Program-made: the position numbers and the translations under genes
Origin: Candidatus Obscuribacterales bacterium
Lineage (GTDB): Bacteria; Cyanobacteriota; Vampirovibrionia; Obscuribacterales; Obscuribacteraceae
Assembly (NCBI GenBank): GCA_019637435.1
Contig: JAHBVO010000001.1
Coordinates: forward strand, 2,356,001-2,420,000
Direction: 5' to 3'
DNA: 64,000 nt
Notes under the pieces: generated by a model
What the model was told of the DNA's origin: nothing
The model's database searches: none
What the model saw: the letters and a program-made list of their open reading frames with translations, nothing else
In this document: in pieces, positions 60,226-64,000 of the stretch
Layout of the letters: every line of letters starts with the position of its first letter
Position numbering within the stretch: the first letter of the stretch is position 1

Positions 60226-63200
60226 ATGAGAGTGCCACGTCTACTGATTGTTGCTATCTCGCTCTGTCTTGCAATCGATCAAACTTGCTCAGGCGCTGTT
60301 GCATTCAGTTGGGATGAGAGCGCAAGCTCTTCCCGACAAATCTTCGTTACACAGAATGATGATACCGAAATAGACTCACCATTAGTGTTAAGTCTTTCGG
60401 ACGATGGTAGCGTCTGCGGTGCTCTTAGATTGAATTATTACTTTGACGCTTTCTGGAATAAAGCCTATCGAGTTTTGAGAATTGGAGATGTGTACACTAA
60501 GGGTCTGTCTATCGTTGATTTGCAGAAGCTGCTTCGAGGCAAGCACGGTTCGTTAAAGGCAATAGATGTTGTATCCGCAGAAACTGGTGAAACGTTAACC
60601 GTTGGAATTCCAGTAAGGGAGGTCTCTCCTACTTCTCTGGAGTTAACGCCTTCGCTCGGGACTGCAAGCGGCTTTGATCGACCAAACTTTTACACTTCCA
60701 CCAAATTACTGGCGCAGCAAGCGAAGGACTTCGGTGTGATACCACTGGCGATCGCAACCTATCGCAATATCCTAAACAGTCGTCCTGGTGTACTTCCGCA
60801 GCCTCCGGACTCAGAAATTGTTACGGCTCTACCCGATGCACTTAGATTGTTCGATGAAAGTGGATCATTCGATGATTCCCAATTTGCTATAGATCTAGCC
60901 ACACGAATTACAGCAAAACAATTGGGAGAGTTTACGCCATCTGGGCTTACCGCCCTCACGGAAACTGCAGTCTACTTATCTCAATCAGGAAGAAACGATC
61001 GAGCTTCGGCAATCTGGAAGAATTTGACTGCCACCACTAATAGTGCCAAGCTGCGAGAGCGCTTGCACGTATTATCGGGTTACGGGCTGTTCCTCATGGC
61101 TAATCCATCGTTTGGTAGTCCGCGAACGCAGTTTGAGACTATGGAATCGTTGATTCAAGGAGATCTTCGCAGAGATTGCTTGCCGAGCCTTCAGGCACTG
61201 CTCAATTATTACGAACGCAGCAGAGACTTAGAAAAATCTGAAAAACTCGTCGAGACAATTTTGGAGCTGCAGGACTTAGAGCCATTGAAAGGTGCTGCTC
61301 ACTACGCACAGTATCAAGAGAAAGTGCGTGTGCTACTTCAGTTGGCGCGGATCAGAACTGATGCTGCTCAATACACCAAAGCTGAGCAGGCGCTCAATCA
61401 GGCACTCGATTTCTACAGGAGGAATCTGGATAAACACGAGCTGATTACTCTAGAACGCTTAAATTCATTTTCTTGCTCCGCCATCGAGATTGAACTAGCT
61501 CACGTTTTATCGCTTCAGAATCAATCTACGGATGCGCTGAAAACATTGGAATCAGCTGCTCAGCGAATTGAGCGTGCGCTGGGAGAAGACAGCTGTGTTT
61601 TGAAAGATGTTTTTTTAGCTAAGTCTGAAACTTGCCGCCGAGCGGGTGATGAATCTTCTGCAGGTGCTTACCTGAAGAGAGCGCATCAGCTTGCCGCTCG
61701 GGAGTTTAAAGCCGCCCCCAGCCAGAACAATTGCTGGCGTGACTATCTTGAGGTTCATCAACTGATTCGCCAGGATAAGTTCTCGGAAGCCGAACAGGCA
61801 ACCGAAATGTTGGTAAGAGGTATTGAGACGCGGGGTTACACGGATGCTCTCGAACTCAGCAGAGTAATATGTCTCGCAAGAAAATTTAGAAGCGCTTCTC
61901 ACATTTCGTATGCCAAAGACCTTTTGTCGAAATTGCGTTACTTGAACTCGGTCGGTGCAACGCCCATGCGCTCTTGGATATTAGCGGAGCTTTATTGCAC
62001 AATGCACGCAGACCGACCGACTGCAACTTCTTCTGAATTCGATGAAACCTGGACCTCGCTGCGCGAAAACGAAAACAAAGTTTTTCTAGACAGAAACCCC
62101 AGTGCTTTGTTGAACGACCCTACGCCTGAACAGGTACAGCTTCGCTCGTACCAGCAGCTGAGTGGGCTTGCGTTTTTGCTTCGAGCTCTAGGTCAGCCGG
62201 CAGATGCTGAGTTGATGTTTAGATCACTGCAACGGCGTGCTGGTGTTGGACCCACCCGCTCAGTGCCGCAGGGTCTTCTGCTTTCGTTAATTGAGCAGGG
62301 CAAGTACGAAGAGTTCGATAAGTACGCGCATTCTATGGAAGCGTCGGGAATCGCCGGTCTCGTTCCGGTCGCGGTACTCTTGCTGCATAGGGGACAGTTA
62401 GAGCGCGCGCGAAGGACTGTACGGTCTATCGAGGCGTTTCAAGATCAAGGGATAAACGTCTCTTTGGCACAATTGGCTGTACTAAAGGTTGGCCTCGGTG
62501 AGTTTAAAAATGCTGTAGAGCTTTTTGACAGGACGGGCTCAGATGCCTCTTCTCATCCCCTCGCATTTGCTACTGCGTTAAAGGAAGAAGGTTTCTGCGA
62601 ACGTGCAATCGTCAAGTTTCTCGAGGCAGCGGAACGCGAGCGGACTTACACTGGAAGCGGAGGTATCGGACCCTTGCAGGAGGCGCTTACGCTTCTGGAG
62701 AGGCAAGAGAAGGTTGAAGATTCAACGATCTCACAAATGGTGGAATTTTTGTTTGTCACTCCCGTGAAAGACGAAAGCACTGCAATGTCCGAACAAATCG
62801 TTCGTGTTGCAACGAAGCTGCAATCCAAAGCGTCCGCTCCGCAAGTTCTAGAAGGTTTGAAAAGGATATTGGAGCGAGAAAACTGTCAGGACCTGGCAGT
62901 TCAGCCTGCGTCTTCCGAAATCACAGAGGAACAGGAGAACAGCAAAACTGTGAGCCGGCAATCGCAGCTCTACAACAAAGCACTTCACGCTAGATCGTTA
63001 TTGCAACATGGGCAGGACGACCTGTCGATAAAGCTGGCGCTGAACGTCTTGAACCAGCTTTATCGCGAACCCTGGTTACTCGAGGCATCGAATACTCCAC
63101 CGGTCAGATTGTGGAGCCTCGGTCGGGACCGTCCGCAATGTAATGGAACATTAGAAGTCTTGGTCCAAACTGCTAACATTCTCGTAAGCCGTCGACGTGT

Positions 63201-64000
63201 TACACATCTGCCGCGTTATTTGACTCTGCTGGAGCATTGCGTGATGAGAAGTGGAGGTTCAAAGAATCCTCTACTTGCTTCGCTGTACGAATGCACTGCC
63301 GCCATTGCTGATACCGATGGCGACAAAGCAAAACGGCTTGCTGAAATTCGCAAGGCATTCGACATAGCCACCTGGGCATGGGGGGCAGGCAGCCCGAGAA
63401 ACCGAAATCTCAGAGCGAGCTATATCACAGCACTGCGTGATTGTGGCGAGAATCACCTTGCAATGCAGTTCGAGAATCTCCCTGTTGCAGACCTCAAATA
63501 CCCCGATTGGCATGCGCTGTATGGCAATCTCTCCTTCGTCACATGTCACAGTCCAGCGCCCGAAGTCTTCGCTGACTCAGCAGAGGATGCACTATCGAAA
63601 TGGCTGAGCCAAAACGTAGAAGTCAACGGTCATCTGGATGGTCAGGTCGATAGAACTCTCATATCGCTTGCCGATTTTTACGCGGCTCGTAAACGCTACT
63701 CAGATGCGGAAAAGATACTGACCAAGAGGCTAGATATTTTTCAAGCGGTGGAAGGTCGTGCTAATTATCATGAGAGCGAAACCTACGAGCAAATTGCAGA
63801 ACTTCGTTATCTAAGTGGTGATCTCCAAGGTGCGATAAACTCTCTAACAAAAGCCGAAAAGGTAAATGGGACGCCGCAGTATGCAAACATCGCACTCAAC
63901 TGTGCGGCGCTTTATCTTGAAATGGGAAATGACCGAAAAGCTGCGAACATAACGTATCAAGTCGCGAAAGCTTTTCAGAAATATGATGCAGGAGGCGGTC
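60226..64000 (+). CDS. Giant exported TPR protein with PDZ-like domain (cut by window edge)
   Basis: At least 1258 residues; the frame is open from the ATG at 60226 to the last base. GGAG lies 5 nt upstream. Signal peptide 'MRVPRLLIVAISLCLAIDQ' ends near GAVA. Residues about 75-130 look PDZ-like ('RVLRIGDVYTKGLSIVDLQK', 'KHGSLKAIDVV', 'ETLTVGIPVRE'). From about 150 onward the protein is a long helical array with many TPR units ('ARIRTDAAQYTKAEQALNQA', 'LAFLLRALGQPADAELMF', 'QIAELRYLSGDLQGAINSL', 'CAALYLEMGNDRKAANITY'). No membrane helix is seen after the signal. Likely a periplasmic scaffold. The C-terminus is not visible. Confidence 0.85.
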   Translation, partial: MRVPRLLIVAISLCLAIDQTCSGAVAFSWDESASSSRQIFVTQNDDTEIDSPLVLSLSDDGSVCGALRLNYYFDAFWNKAYRVLRIGDVYTKGLSIVDLQKLLRGKHGSLKAIDVVSAETGETLTVGIPVREVSPTSLELTPSLGTASGFDRPNFYTSTKLLAQQAKDFGVIPLAIATYRNILNSRPGVLPQPPDSEIVTALPDALRLFDESGSFDDSQFAIDLATRITAKQLGEFTPSGLTALTETAVYLSQSGRNDRASAIWKNLTATTNSAKLRERLHVLSGYGLFLMANPSFGSPRTQFETMESLIQGDLRRDCLPSLQALLNYYERSRDLEKSEKLVETILELQDLEPLKGAAHYAQYQEKVRVLLQLARIRTDAAQYTKAEQALNQALDFYRRNLDKHELITLERLNSFSCSAIEIELAHVLSLQNQSTDALKTLESAAQRIERALGEDSCVLKDVFLAKSETCRRAGDESSAGAYLKRAHQLAAREFKAAPSQNNCWRDYLEVHQLIRQDKFSEAEQATEMLVRGIETRGYTDALELSRVICLARKFRSASHISYAKDLLSKLRYLNSVGATPMRSWILAELYCTMHADRPTATSSEFDETWTSLRENENKVFLDRNPSALLNDPTPEQVQLRSYQQLSGLAFLLRALGQPADAELMFRSLQRRAGVGPTRSVPQGLLLSLIEQGKYEEFDKYAHSMEASGIAGLVPVAVLLLHRGQLERARRTVRSIEAFQDQGINVSLAQLAVLKVGLGEFKNAVELFDRTGSDASSHPLAFATALKEEGFCERAIVKFLEAAERERTYTGSGGIGPLQEALTLLERQEKVEDSTISQMVEFLFVTPVKDESTAMSEQIVRVATKLQSKASAPQVLEGLKRILERENCQDLAVQPASSEITEEQENSKTVSRQSQLYNKALHARSLLQHGQDDLSIKLALNVLNQLYREPWLLEASNTPPVRLWSLGRDRPQCNGTLEVLVQTANILVSRRRVTHLPRYLTLLEHCVMRSGGSKNPLLASLYECTAAIADTDGDKAKRLAEIRKAFDIATWAWGAGSPRNRNLRASYITALRDCGENHLAMQFENLPVADLKYPDWHALYGNLSFVTCHSPAPEVFADSAEDALSKWLSQNVEVNGHLDGQVDRTLISLADFYAARKRYSDAEKILTKRLDIFQAVEGRANYHESETYEQIAELRYLSGDLQGAINSLTKAEKVNGTPQYANIALNCAALYLEMGNDRKAANITYQVAKAFQKYDAGGG

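Overview
This window looks like chromosome from an uncultured diderm bacterium. My best guess is a Melainabacteria/Vampirovibrionia relative close to 'Candidatus Obscuribacter'. The reasons are roughly 50% GC, frequent TTG starts, many exported TPR proteins, Pkn2-like kinases fused to membrane and TPR domains, WG repeats, GTP-dependent PEPCK, and an outer-membrane-type TonB C-terminal domain next to a bifunctional PBP. The taxonomic placement is inference. I found no rRNA, tRNA, CRISPR array or transposase.

Layout. 1-4 kb: the end of an unidentified gene, then a minus-strand cluster of TadE/TadF/TadG-like pseudopilin genes. 4-15 kb: exported or TPR proteins, a pseudo-receiver, a DUF1704 metallopeptidase-like protein, a caspase-like protease, a DUF6929-like propeller and an MFS sugar-type transporter. 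15.2-24.3 kb: a six-gene minus-strand island that appears to have replaced the middle of an ABC transporter gene, whose two ends remain on either side. 24.4-38.3 kb: TPR protein, GT4 glycosyltransferase, TonB-type protein, NCS1 permease, ATP-grasp ligase, LRV-repeat protein, a BNR-repeat/MoaD-like pair facing a MoeB-rhodanese protein, HIT protein and pckG. 38.3-41.9 kb: an McrBC-like nuclease/AAA+ pair and a MarR-GNAT regulator with a clear tandem operator. 42.1-54.6 kb: a degenerate receiver, two tandem paralogous Ser/Thr kinases, a WG-repeat protein, a PBP1A-type enzyme, an ABC-F ATPase and a divergent RelA/SpoT-like protein. 54.7-64 kb: a TPR protein, a second TadE/F/G-like cluster paralogous to the first, a zinc ribbon, a DUF900 hydrolase and a giant exported TPR protein that runs off the right edge.

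The most interesting locus is the island. In transcription order it encodes a PD-(D/E)XK nuclease-like protein, a small protein beginning Met-Gly-Thr-Ser, a QueC-like PP-loop enzyme, an unknown protein, a poly-gamma-glutamate-hydrolase-like zinc enzyme, and a 1396-residue DUF4297 nuclease/TPR/GreA-C-like/PIN protein. The first five genes overlap or abut. The Met-Gly protein beside a QueC-like enzyme resembles the QatB/QatC pair of Qat defence, but the Qat ATPase and TatD nuclease are absent and other enzymes take their place. I propose a Qat-related antiphage system with two or three nuclease effectors and a possible amide-cleaving enzyme. This is inference from domain content.
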